The position numbers and the translations under genes are program-made. From contig NZ_CP077089.1 of assembly GCF_014268445.2 (NCBI RefSeq), positions 5,005,501 to 5,069,500 of the forward strand: a stretch of 64,000 bases of DNA, in the 5' to 3' direction. Under the pieces are notes generated by a model. The model was not told the origin of the DNA and made no database searches. It saw only the letters and a program-made list of their open reading frames with translations. This document shows positions 34,470 to 42,431 of the stretch, piece after piece. Source of the DNA: Pseudomonas tensinigenes. Lineage in GTDB: Bacteria > Pseudomonadota > Gammaproteobacteria > Pseudomonadales > Pseudomonadaceae. Positions within the stretch are counted from its first letter, which is position 1, and each line of letters starts with the position of its first letter.

Positions 34470-35468
34470 TCAGCGCAAAGCCAACAGCCCCTGCACCAAC
34501 GGCTCAAGCTCCAGATGATTGACCGCTTTGACCGTGTCGATCATCGGCACCGGCCAGCTTTCAAGGCCCAGGCAGGCCCCCAACATCGCGCCGAGAATCG
34601 CCGCAATGGTGTCCGTGTCACCACCAAGGCTGGCGGCCATGCACAGCGCATCAAACGCGCTCATCTCACCGACCGCCACTTGCTGTGCCAGTGCAAACGA
34701 CACCACCACCGATTCCTGTGACGCCACCGAAGTGCCGATCACGTCGTAGAGCAGATCCGCCAGTAAAGCCTTGTCGCTATCGACACTGATGGTGCGCGCC
34801 CAACTGATGCGCGAGGCAATACGCCCACCGGCGACCCAGTGCCCGTGCGCCTCGGCTTGCTGAGCGATTTGCTGACCAAGGTTCAACGCCTCGCCCAGGT
34901 CCATGCCGTTGATGCCGGCAGACACCACCGCCGCCACTGCTGCCGCACTGGAAATCCCCAGCGTGGTGTTGTGGGTGACCTGGCAGGCCTGGACCACCGC
35001 CACAATAAACCGTTCAGGGTCGACAACATCCGCCGCAATCCCCACCGGCGTAATGCGCATCGCTGCGCCGTTGGTAGTGCCGTAGCGCCCGGCTTCCTCC
35101 GGGGAATGGCCGGCGAGGATCATCTCGATTGCGCGTTTGGTCGACGGCCCAAGCAAATCCTGCGAGCCCTTGGCCTGCATCTCGGCTTCCCACTCGATCA
35201 AGCGTTGCGCGAGGATCGCCGGTTCGATGCGGCCCTTGCCTTCGACCAGCAACTCGCCGACCAGAATCGCCTGTTCGGTGTCGTCGGTGATCGAGCCTTT
35301 GGGCATGTTCGCGGCGATCGGCTGCAACGGACCTGCGTCCTGCAGATCGGTGATCTGGCCGAAGCGGGTCTTGATCGTTTCGCGGTTCAGCGATTGCGTC
35401 GGCATGCCCAGCGCATCACCGAGGGCCAGGCCATAGAAAGCGCCGAGGGCACGGTTGAGCGCGGTCAT
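34470..35468 (-). CDS. ADP-ribosylglycohydrolase-family protein (YegU-like)
   Basis: 332 residues with the DraG/ARH fold metal motifs: GSITDDTEQA at the first Mg site, and LGGDTDTIAAILGAMLGA at the second. Family enzymes cleave N- or O-glycosidic ADP-ribose bonds or related nucleosides. ATG 35468 overlaps the GntR stop as ATGA. Together with the GntR, permease and PfkB genes it matches E. coli yegU. The real substrate is unknown. Confidence 0.88.
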   Translation of the reverse strand: MTALNRALGAFYGLALGDALGMPTQSLNRETIKTRFGQITDLQDAGPLQPIAANMPKGSITDDTEQAILVGELLVEGKGRIEPAILAQRLIEWEAEMQAKGSQDLLGPSTKRAIEMILAGHSPEEAGRYGTTNGAAMRITPVGIAADVVDPERFIVAVVQACQVTHNTTLGISSAAAVAAVVSAGINGMDLGEALNLGQQIAQQAEAHGHWVAGGRIASRISWARTISVDSDKALLADLLYDVIGTSVASQESVVVSFALAQQVAVGEMSAFDALCMAASLGGDTDTIAAILGAMLGACLGLESWPVPMIDTVKAVNHLELEPLVQGLLALR

Positions 35469-36178
35469 TTCGACTCTCCAAATTGCAGGTGCAGACGGAA
35501 ATGCACCGGGTCGAGCAGGCTTTCGACCAGCTCCATGAAACGGTTCTGCCGGTCGTAGGTGGTGCGCAGCGCTTTGAGGAATACCGTGCCTACCGGGCGG
35601 CCGAGCAGTTCGGCGTCTTCGGCATTCAACGGTTCGGCGCCGATCCATTGATCGCCGCGTTCGCCGATGTAGCCGTAGGCGGCCAGAGTGATGGTCAGAG
35701 AGTTGTCGATCAGACCGACGCGCGGCAGGCTTTCCAGGCCGCCGGTGGCCGGCATCAAAGAGCGTTCGAGGGACACCAGCGTGCCTTCGCTGGAACGGCG
35801 ACGACGGTCGAGGGTGATGAATTGGTCAGTGCCGAATCGCGACAGCAGGTCTGGCCGGGTCACGGCTTCCAGACGCAACACTTCGGTATTGATCATCGCC
35901 CCGCTGTCGGCCAAGGCCTGCGCCCAGCCGCTGCGTTGGTCGAGGGCGACACCGTCGAAAGTGACGATGGAGCCGACGCCGCTTTGCGTGGCGATGTAGT
36001 TACGCCGTTTCAGTTCGGCCAGCGCTTCGCGCAGCGTGCCCCGGCTGACTTGGAATTCTTGAGCCAACTGATGCTCGCCGGGCAACAGAAAGCCGTCCTC
36101 CATGAGGCCGCTTTCGATGCGTCGGACGAGTTCGTCGACCACCCGTTGTTTCTTGTCAAATCGTACCTGTCTAATCAT
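35465..36178 (-). CDS. GntR-family regulator with UTRA domain (YegW-like)
   Basis: 237 residues. A GntR winged helix (FLLPGEHQLAQEFQVSRGTLREALAELKRRNYI) and a UTRA effector domain (RRRRSSEGTLVSLERSLMP, PVGTVFLKALRTTYDRQNRFMELVESLL). As the first gene of its operon it probably represses it in response to the transported compound. ATG 36178 is preferred; an in-frame TTG six bases upstream is possible. The palindrome-rich TTTGTACA near the start could be part of an operator, but this is weak. Confidence 0.85.
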   Translation of the reverse strand: MIRQVRFDKKQRVVDELVRRIESGLMEDGFLLPGEHQLAQEFQVSRGTLREALAELKRRNYIATQSGVGSIVTFDGVALDQRSGWAQALADSGAMINTEVLRLEAVTRPDLLSRFGTDQFITLDRRRRSSEGTLVSLERSLMPATGGLESLPRVGLIDNSLTITLAAYGYIGERGDQWIGAEPLNAEDAELLGRPVGTVFLKALRTTYDRQNRFMELVESLLDPVHFRLHLQFGESK

Positions 36179-36249
36179 GTACAAATTGATACCCGAAACT
36201 AGCGTGGGCGGGCAAGGGATATTTAGCGAGAGTGACGAAAGGCGGGAGA

Positions 36250-36606
36250 ATCAAAAGCCCCTCACCCTAGCCCTCTCCCGAAGGGAGAGGGGACTGAATG
36301 GGGGATATTTGGGAGATACATCGACCTGAAAGTGCTTCACCGAATCCACAATCGACGACCCCTTTCAGGTCGACGGATCACCTCGGTCGGCCCTTCCCCT
36401 CACCCTAGCCCTCTCCCGAAGGGAGAGGGGACTGAATGGGGGATGCTCAGGAGGTTCGCCGACCTGAAAGTGCTTCGCCGAATCCACAATCCACCCGAAA
36501 GTGCTGTTCCGAATCCATAGTCAACGAGAGCTTTCAGGTCGACGGATTACGCAAGACACCTCGGTCGGCCCCCTCTCCCTCTGGGAGAGGGCTGGGGTGA
36601 GGGGCT
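36250..36606. repeat. Cluster of CCCTCACCCTAGCCCTCTCCC-type repeats
   Basis: The unit CCTCACCCTAGCCCTCTCCC-GAAGGGAGAGGGGACTGAATGGGGGAT occurs at about 36260-36303 and again at about 36400-36443; an inverted partial copy (CTCCCTCTGGGAGAGGGCTGGGGTGAGGGG) lies at about 36575-36605. Secondary repeats alternate with these: GACCTGAAAGTGCTTC...CGAATCCACAATC and TTTCAGGTCGACGGAT. The block fills the 435-base gap between the yegW-like gene and araH and has no gene. Confidence 0.85.
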
Positions 36607-36613
36607 CTTGATT

Positions 36614-37585
36614 CTAGCGTTGTTTCAGTCGGTCAATGACCACAGCCAGCAGCAGGATCGACCCACGAATCACATACTGATAAAACGTGTCGATATTCTT
36701 CAAATTCATCGCATTCTCGATGATCGCCAGAATCAACACCCCGGCAATCACATGCCGAATCATGCCAATCCCGCCACTCAACGACACCCCACCCAGCACG
36801 CAAGCCGAGATCACCGTCAGCTCGAAACCCTGGCCAATCATCGGCTGCCCCGAGGTCATCCGCGACGCCAGAATCACCCCCGCCAACGCACCGATCACCC
36901 CATGCACGGCAAAGATAATGATCTTGGTCCGGTCAACGTTCACCCCCGCGAGCAACGCCGCTTCCTGGTTGCCACCGATGGCCATGGTGTTGCGCCCGTA
37001 GGTGGTGTAATTCAGCAACCAGCCAAAAAACAGAAAGCAGACGATGGTGATCAGAATCGGCACCGGCACGCCGAACAGCTGGCCATTGCCGAAGACGAAG
37101 AACGATTCCTGCGACACACCCACCGCCTTGCCGTTGGCAAAGATGTAAGCCAGACCGCGAACAATCTGCATGGTCGCCAACGTCGTGATCAAGGCATTGA
37201 CGCGCAACTTGGCAATCACAATCCCGTTGATCAACCCGACAATCAGGCCCATGACCAACGCCGCACTGACACCGAGAAATACGCTATTGGTGTCACGCAT
37301 CACCACTGCCGCGACCACGCCGGCGCAGGCAATCACCGAGCCCACCGACAAGTCGAAATGCCCCGACGCCAGGCAGTACAACATCGTGCACGCGGCAATC
37401 CCGGTGGTAGAAATCGCCAGGCCCAGACCGCGCATGTTCAGCGGCGAAAGGAAGTTGTCGATCAGCAAGGTGCAGGCGACAAAAATGCCCACAGCCGCCA
37501 GCAACATGACCCAGTCGTCGAGGAAGCGGCGCATGTCCAGAGGTTTGCGCTCTTTGGGCAGGGTTTCGTTTTGGGTTGTCATCAT
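36614..37585 (-). CDS. araH: Sugar ABC transporter permease AraH
   Basis: 323 residues with about eight to ten membrane helices and the RbsC/AraH family core (GVSLSGGIGMIRHVIAGVLILAIIENAMNL; GNQEAALLAGVNVDRTKI). It forms the channel of an arabinose/galactose-type importer with AraG and AraF. ATG 37585 was chosen because AGAGG lies five bases upstream; a GTG at 37591 would add two residues. It follows araG by nine bases. Confidence 0.92.
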   Translation of the reverse strand: MMTTQNETLPKERKPLDMRRFLDDWVMLLAAVGIFVACTLLIDNFLSPLNMRGLGLAISTTGIAACTMLYCLASGHFDLSVGSVIACAGVVAAVVMRDTNSVFLGVSAALVMGLIVGLINGIVIAKLRVNALITTLATMQIVRGLAYIFANGKAVGVSQESFFVFGNGQLFGVPVPILITIVCFLFFGWLLNYTTYGRNTMAIGGNQEAALLAGVNVDRTKIIIFAVHGVIGALAGVILASRMTSGQPMIGQGFELTVISACVLGGVSLSGGIGMIRHVIAGVLILAIIENAMNLKNIDTFYQYVIRGSILLLAVVIDRLKQR

Positions 37586-37594
37586 AGTCACCTC

Positions 37595-39139
37595 TCAGTT
37601 CGCCACGCCGTCAGCGCGGTGGCGCGGCAAAGCCAGTTGCAGCAGGTTGGATTCATTGGCCTGGTCGCGGCTGATTTCGCCGCGCAGGGCGCCTTCGCAG
37701 AGCACCAGAATGCGGTCGGAAATACCCATCACTTCCATCAGGTCGCTGGACACCACGATCACCGAAATGCCGTCGGCGGCGAGGTTATGGATGATCTGGT
37801 AGATCTCCGCTTTCGCACCGATGTCGATGCCGCGTGTCGGCTCATCGAGCAGCAAAACTTTCATCGGCATCGACAGCCAGCGACCGAGAATGGCCTTCTG
37901 CTGATTGCCGCCGGAGAGGAATTTGATCTGCTGACCGGCGTGCGGGGTTTTCACTTTCAGCGCTTTGATCTGTTTGTCGGCATTGCCCTTTTCCCACAGA
38001 CCGCGAATCAGGCAGCCGAGCCCTGAATGGGCACCACGTGCACTGATATTGATGTTCTCGGCGACGCTGGCCAGCGGGATGATGCCTTCCTTTTTGCGAT
38101 CCTCCGGGCAGAGCAAAATCCCGGCGGCAATCGCGTCGCGCGGTGAGCGCAGTTTCAATTCATGACCGCGCAATTCGAGACGCCCGGCCGTGTGACGTTC
38201 GAGCCCGCTGAGTAAACGAAACAGCTCGGTGCGCCCTGCCCCGACCAGTCCGAACAGGCCAAGAATTTCACCTTTGTGCGCCTCGAAACTGATCGGCTCG
38301 CGCAGACCCGGACCGAGCAGGCCGGCGACCTTCAGCGCGACGGCGCCGCGTGGACGATGGCGATAATCGTAGATGTCCTGAATGTCGCGCCCGACCATGC
38401 AGGTCACCAGTTGATCGTGGTTCAACTGGCTCATGTCCTCGAAAGTGCGCACGTAGCGACCGTCCTTGAACACCGTCACCGCGTCGCAAATGCGGAACAC
38501 TTCTTCCATGCGATGGGAAACATAGAGCACGACTTTGCCTTCGTCGCGCAGGCGGCCGATGATCGTCATCAAGCGGTCGATTTCGCGGGCCGAAAGGCTG
38601 CTGGTCGGTTCGTCGAAAGCGATGACGTGGGCACCACGCGACAGCGCCTTGGCGATTTCCACCAGTTGTCGCTGGCCGAGGGACAGGCGTCCGACTTTGG
38701 TCTGCGGGTCGATTTCATCGGCCAGGCCTTTGAGGCAATTCAACGCTTGCTGGCGTAACACACCGCGGTTGATCAAACCGAAACTGGCCGGCAGATGGCC
38801 GAGAAACAGGTTCTCGGCGACGGTCATTTCCGGCACCAGATGCAGCTCCTGGTGAATCACCGCGACGCCGCTGCCGATGCTGTCAGCCGTCGACTTGAAC
38901 GCCATGGTCTGCTCGCCGATCTGCAACTCGCCGCTGCTCGGGATGTAAGCGCCGCCGAGGATTTTCAGCAGAGTCGATTTGCCGGCGCCGTTCTCGCCCA
39001 TCAAGGCATGAACCTGCCCCGGATGCGCGACGAAGCTGATAGCGTCCAGCGCCTTCACCCCGGGAAAGGTTTTGCCGATCCCGTTGAAGCGCAGGCTGCC
39101 GCTGGCGCTGTGTTGTTGTGTTTGTACTTGCGCGTGCAT
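37595..39139 (-). CDS. araG: Sugar ABC transporter ATPase AraG
   Basis: 514 residues with two ABC domains. The first has Walker A GENGAGKST, signature LSLGQRQLVEIAKAL and Walker B VIAFDEPTS; the second has the usual degenerate Walker A GLVGAGRTELFRLLSG, signature LSGGNQQKAILGRWL and LLLDEPTRGIDIG. This is the standard monosaccharide (CUT2) ATPase. It drives uptake by AraFH and follows araF by 53 bases. Confidence 0.95.
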   Translation of the reverse strand: MHAQVQTQQHSASGSLRFNGIGKTFPGVKALDAISFVAHPGQVHALMGENGAGKSTLLKILGGAYIPSSGELQIGEQTMAFKSTADSIGSGVAVIHQELHLVPEMTVAENLFLGHLPASFGLINRGVLRQQALNCLKGLADEIDPQTKVGRLSLGQRQLVEIAKALSRGAHVIAFDEPTSSLSAREIDRLMTIIGRLRDEGKVVLYVSHRMEEVFRICDAVTVFKDGRYVRTFEDMSQLNHDQLVTCMVGRDIQDIYDYRHRPRGAVALKVAGLLGPGLREPISFEAHKGEILGLFGLVGAGRTELFRLLSGLERHTAGRLELRGHELKLRSPRDAIAAGILLCPEDRKKEGIIPLASVAENINISARGAHSGLGCLIRGLWEKGNADKQIKALKVKTPHAGQQIKFLSGGNQQKAILGRWLSMPMKVLLLDEPTRGIDIGAKAEIYQIIHNLAADGISVIVVSSDLMEVMGISDRILVLCEGALRGEISRDQANESNLLQLALPRHRADGVAN

Positions 39140-39192
39140 AAAGCCACCTCTTCACACCAAAAAACGGCCCGGCTGCCCGGGCCGTCGCGGCA

Positions 39193-40197
39193 TCAGTTCC
39201 ACAGGCCGATTTTTTCCAGCTCTTGTTTGAAGTTCTCGCGGGTGATCAGGGTGACGTCGTCCATCGCGGTGTACTTCGGCGGCTCTTTGCCGGTGGTGAC
39301 CCACTCGTACATCATCTCTGCAGTCTTGTAGCCTTCGATGTGCGGGCTAGGCAGCATCGAGCCGAAGAAACCGCTGTTAGGCTTTTTCAATTCGCCGATG
39401 GCGTCGGTGCCGTTGATGCCGATACCGATCACGTTGGCCGCGGCAAAACCGGCAGCTTCGGTGGCGCGCACGCCGCCAAGCACGGTGTTGTCGTTCATGC
39501 CGCCGATGATCAGGTTTTTCGCCGCGCTTGGCAGCTTCACCAACGCCGAGTTGGTGGCGTCCATGCTGCCCGGTACGTCGAGGGTTTTCAGCGCGGCAAA
39601 CAGAATGTGATCCTTCGGCATACCGGCGTCTTCGAGGGATTTCACCGAGCCGTCGGTGCGTTTCTTGCCGGTGTCGAGTTCGTTGTAGGTGTTGACCACC
39701 GCGTAGGTGTCTTTCCAGTCCCAGTTGCGTTTTTTCGCCTCGGCGACCATGGCGTTACCCTGCTTCTGGCCGACTTCGAACGCGGCCATGCCGAGGTACG
39801 GCACGTCTTCCATGAATTTGCCGTTGGCGTCGACGAAGCGGTCGTCGACGGCAATCACCTTAAGGTCGTTGAGTTTGGCTTTGGCCATGATCGCCGGGCC
39901 GAGCGAGACATCCGGCGGGCAGATCACAAAGCCCTTGGCGCCATTGGCGGCGAGGCTGTCGATGGCCGAGAGGGTTTTCTCGCCGTCCGGCACGGCGATC
40001 TTGATCAGTTCGAAGCCCTTGTCCTTGGCGGCTTTCTCGGCGAAAGCCCACTCGGTCTGGAACCACGGCTCTTCCGCCTGCTTGACCAGGAAACCGATTT
40101 TCACGGTGTCGGCAGCGAGCAGCGCACTGCTCAGGCTGAACGCGGTGACCGCCAGGGCGGTACTGCACAGGGTACGAATCCCGAAACGACGTTTCAT
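39193..40197 (-). CDS. araF: Periplasmic L-arabinose/galactose-binding protein AraF
   Basis: 334 residues. A signal peptide (LCSTALAVTAFSLSSALLAAD) is followed by a type-I periplasmic binding fold close to E. coli AraF: VKIGFLVKQAEEPWFQTEW, AVDDRFVDANGKFMEDVPYLGMAAFEVGQKQG, VNTYNELDTGKKRTDG, GMNDNTVLGGVRATE. It binds L-arabinose and probably D-galactose. ATG 40197 opens the signal peptide. A GntR-type half-palindrome lies about 85-97 bases upstream. Confidence 0.95.
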   Translation of the reverse strand: MKRRFGIRTLCSTALAVTAFSLSSALLAADTVKIGFLVKQAEEPWFQTEWAFAEKAAKDKGFELIKIAVPDGEKTLSAIDSLAANGAKGFVICPPDVSLGPAIMAKAKLNDLKVIAVDDRFVDANGKFMEDVPYLGMAAFEVGQKQGNAMVAEAKKRNWDWKDTYAVVNTYNELDTGKKRTDGSVKSLEDAGMPKDHILFAALKTLDVPGSMDATNSALVKLPSAAKNLIIGGMNDNTVLGGVRATEAAGFAAANVIGIGINGTDAIGELKKPNSGFFGSMLPSPHIEGYKTAEMMYEWVTTGKEPPKYTAMDDVTLITRENFKQELEKIGLWN

Positions 40198-40280
40198 AAG
40201 CTGACTCCTTGTTATTTTTTTTGAGCAATGTTTGAAAAGCGTTAAAGCAATTTCCTGCAAAGCCTGTTGAAAATAGTCAT

Positions 40281-40294
40281 ATCGTATGATGATT
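40281..40294. promoter_or_regulatory. GntR/FadR-type operator upstream of araF
   Basis: AATCATCATACGAT on the minus strand, 13 of 14 bases identical with the palindrome before the GntR gene at 43186. It lies in the 136-base gap between the SDR gene and araF, suggesting separate control of the transporter. Confidence 0.6.
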
Positions 40295-40333
40295 GGATTT
40301 CAAACGGACCTGTCCGTGTGAAAAGCCCTTCGC

Positions 40334-41152
40334 TCAGTCGTGGTACATCACCGAGCGCCCACCATCGATGGTGATGCATGAAGCATTGATGAACGGCGCC
40401 TCATCACTGGCCAGAAATACCGCGGTCATCGCCACTTCAAGCGGCTGACCGATGCGCTTCGGCGGGTGCAGATCAAAAGCGCGCTGACGCTCGGCGTGCG
40501 GGTCGGCGAAACCGTTCCAGTAGTCGACGTTCAGTTGCGTTTCAATGTAGCCCGGTGCGATGGCGTTCACTCGAATGCCTTTCGCCGCGTATTCGATGCC
40601 GAGTGCGCGAGTCAGACCGAGCAAACCGTGTTTGGCCACCGGGTATGGGAAGCAGCCGGGAATGATGTGGCTGGAATGGGTCGAGGCGATGTTGATGATG
40701 CTGCCGACGCCCTGCTCGATCATCTGCGGCAACACCGCTTTGCAGCCGAACCACGCACCGTCCAGATCGATGGCGAAGCAGCGATGCCAGTCTTCTTCCG
40801 TCATTTGCAAAGGATCGCAGAACACGTTGACCCCGGCGCAATTGACCAGCACGTCGATGCGCCCGTGCAGCTCAACGGCGCGTTTGGCCATGGCGTGCAG
40901 ATCGTGCTGACGCGAGACATCTGCCTTCAGCGCCTGCACATCAAAGCCCTGTTCACGCCAGTGCGCAGCAACCTGTTCGACCTTCTCGGCCTGGATATCA
41001 CTGATGACCAGTTTCGCTTGCTGTGAGGCGAACGCCGCAACAATGGCTTCCCCGATGCCTTGCGCAGCACCGGTCAGCAGCACGACCTTGTTTTTCAGAC
41101 GCTCGCCCTTCGGCGGCGCGGGCACCGGCGGCAGGGAAAGGGGTTCAGCCAT
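40334..41152 (-). CDS. SDR-family aldose 1-dehydrogenase
   Basis: 272 residues. The Rossmann motif is TGAAQGIGEA, with NCAG, INIASTHSS (Ser) and YPVAK (Tyr-Lys). The N-terminus is extended by a Pro-rich stretch (MAEPLSLPPVPAPPKGE). Sitting between an SMP-30 lactonase and araFGH, it most likely oxidises the imported aldose (galactose or L-arabinose) to the lactone. The ribosome binding site AGGAG precedes ATG 41152. Its start is overlapped by eight bases by a leader ORF. Confidence 0.85.
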   Translation of the reverse strand: MAEPLSLPPVPAPPKGERLKNKVVLLTGAAQGIGEAIVAAFASQQAKLVISDIQAEKVEQVAAHWREQGFDVQALKADVSRQHDLHAMAKRAVELHGRIDVLVNCAGVNVFCDPLQMTEEDWHRCFAIDLDGAWFGCKAVLPQMIEQGVGSIINIASTHSSHIIPGCFPYPVAKHGLLGLTRALGIEYAAKGIRVNAIAPGYIETQLNVDYWNGFADPHAERQRAFDLHPPKRIGQPLEVAMTAVFLASDEAPFINASCITIDGGRSVMYHD

Positions 41153-41309
41153 GGATCAGGACTCCTGTTTCGCAGGCACAAAAAAACCGGGCATCTACCG
41201 ATGTCCGGTCTGGAAGGCGATTTGAACGAAACAGGCAGGCGCGGCCGACGGCTTCGGGCCGTTGCGAGACGCGGACTCCACACGGGAGTGCGATAGACAT
41301 TCGCTGCAT
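41145..41309 (-). CDS. Leader ORF overlapping the SDR start
   Basis: A 54-codon frame starts at ATG 41309 with the same ribosome-binding context (AACAGGTGAAG) as dgoK and ends with TGA inside the first codons of the SDR gene (ATGGCTGA). The peptide is Arg/Cys-rich with no known family. A terminator-like hairpin is embedded in it at 41180-41209. It is either a leader peptide that couples translation to transcription, or what is left after loss of a gene behind this promoter. No homologue can be named. Confidence 0.4.
   Translation of the reverse strand: MQRMSIALPCGVRVSQRPEAVGRACLFRSNRLPDRTSVDARFFCACETGVLIHG
41180..41209 (-). terminator. Intrinsic terminator/attenuator hairpin in the SDR leader
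   Basis: On the minus strand ACCGGACATC-GGTA-GATGCCCGGT forms a stem with one mismatch, followed by seven T. It lies between the promoter at 41364-41393 and the SDR start at 41152, so it would stop the operon's own transcript unless overridden. Confidence 0.7.
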
Positions 41310-41363
41310 CACTTCACCTGTTTTGTTCTTTTTAAGTGTGAGTGCGTGTTACTGCTGCAGCCG

Positions 41364-41393
41364 ACTATAAACCCGACCGCCAAATAATCTCAA
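41364..41393 (-). promoter_or_regulatory. Promoter of the SDR-araFGH operon (twin of the dgoK promoter)
   Basis: -35 TTGAGA (41388-41393), 18-base spacer, -10 TATAGT (41364-41369), the same boxes and spacing as at dgoK, with unrelated spacer sequence. Confidence 0.8.
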
Positions 41394-41406
41394 TATATAA
41401 TTTTGC

Positions 41407-41423
41407 ATCCCATATTTTGGGAT
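41407..41423. promoter_or_regulatory. Palindromic operator identical to the dgoK operator
   Basis: ATCCCATATTTTGGGAT lies directly next to the lactonase stop codon (41424), centred about 58 bases before the predicted start of transcription. Flanks are also shared: AATCTCAATAT-TAATTTTGC on the operon side, differing at one base. Confidence 0.75.
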
Positions 41424-42299
41424 TTAATCCGCAAAGCGCGTACAGAGTTTTCCTGCAACCTCCACACGCATCGACAGCACCGCGCCATCCAGCGGGTGGT
41501 TGTGCGGGCTTTTGGCGCTGGTGATGAACAGGGTTTTCAGGTCTTCCCCACCGAACACACAACTGGTCGGGCGACTGACAGGCAGATCAATTTTGCGATC
41601 GACGTTGCCTTCAGGCGTTAATCGCAGCAGGCAACTGCCGTCCCAACGGGCATTCCAGATGTAGCCTTCGGCGTCCATTGCCGAGCCGTCCGGGCCACCC
41701 TGCTGATCGGGGCCGTACCAGACTTGTGCAACATCGAGATTGCCGTCGGTGTGGATGAAATAGCGATGGAGCGTGCTGTCGAGACTGTCGCCGAACAGCA
41801 GTGTGGTGCCGTCATCGCTCCACAGCAGCGTGTTGGGAATTCCCAGATTACGCAGTAAGGGGGTGACGCGTTTATCCGGATCGATCCGAAACAGGCCACC
41901 GGAACGACGGGTGATCGGCAGGTCTTCGCCCTGCTCGCCGATGTTGTTTTGCATAGTGCCGAGCCACAAACGACCCTGGCCATCGCAGCGCGCTTCGTTG
42001 GGGCGATTGCCGGGTTGCGGATCGGCGACGCAGAATAGCGTCAGGCGCGGTTCGAGACCGGGCGAGTCGAGATCGAGGCGATAGACGCCGCTGCTCAGGG
42101 TCACCAGTGCATCGCCGCTGGCGCAGGGGATGAACGCGGAGACATGCTCGGGCATTTGCCAGATCTGCACGTTCTGGCCGATCAGGCGCAGGGCCTGCTT
42201 GCCGGCAATGTCTACCCAGTACAGCGCCTGGGTCGGCGCGTCCCAGAACGGGCCTTCACCGAGTTGGGCGCGGTGTTGGGTCAGGGCGGTCCACGGCAT
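41424..42299 (-). CDS. SMP-30/gluconolactonase-family aldonolactonase
   Basis: 291 residues of the six-bladed beta-propeller SMP-30 family: LGEGPFWDAPTQALYWVDI with the metal-binding Glu, RPNEARCDGQGRLWLGTM, IPNTLLWSDDGTTLLFGDSLD, and WNARWDGSCLLRL. It opens sugar-acid lactones. Next to the SDR it would act on the galactono- or arabinonolactone that enzyme makes. The gene starts 132 bases after the GntR gene, across a REP pair. Confidence 0.88.
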   Translation of the reverse strand: MPWTALTQHRAQLGEGPFWDAPTQALYWVDIAGKQALRLIGQNVQIWQMPEHVSAFIPCASGDALVTLSSGVYRLDLDSPGLEPRLTLFCVADPQPGNRPNEARCDGQGRLWLGTMQNNIGEQGEDLPITRRSGGLFRIDPDKRVTPLLRNLGIPNTLLWSDDGTTLLFGDSLDSTLHRYFIHTDGNLDVAQVWYGPDQQGGPDGSAMDAEGYIWNARWDGSCLLRLTPEGNVDRKIDLPVSRPTSCVFGGEDLKTLFITSAKSPHNHPLDGAVLSMRVEVAGKLCTRFAD

Positions 42300-42329
42300 A
42301 TCAACTCCTCGGATCTTGTTGTTATTTAA

Positions 42330-42418
42330 TGTGGGAGCGAGCCTGCTCGCGAAAGCGTCGTGTCAGTCGATGCATGAGTTGCCTGATACACCGCCTTCGC
42401 GAGCAGGCTCGCTCCCAA
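42330..42418. repeat. REP pair (REPIN-like)
   Basis: GTGGGAGCGAGCCTGCTCGCGAAAGCG and CGCCTTCGCGAGCAGGCTCGCTCCCA as inverted arms, between the GntR and lactonase genes. Confidence 0.9.
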
Positions 42419-42431
42419 AGGGAAATTTGTA

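Noticed and set aside
36608..38026. 472-codon plus-strand frame opposite araH and araG
   Set aside because: His/Gln/Arg-rich antisense translation with no motif; the minus strand encodes a standard ABC permease and ATPase.
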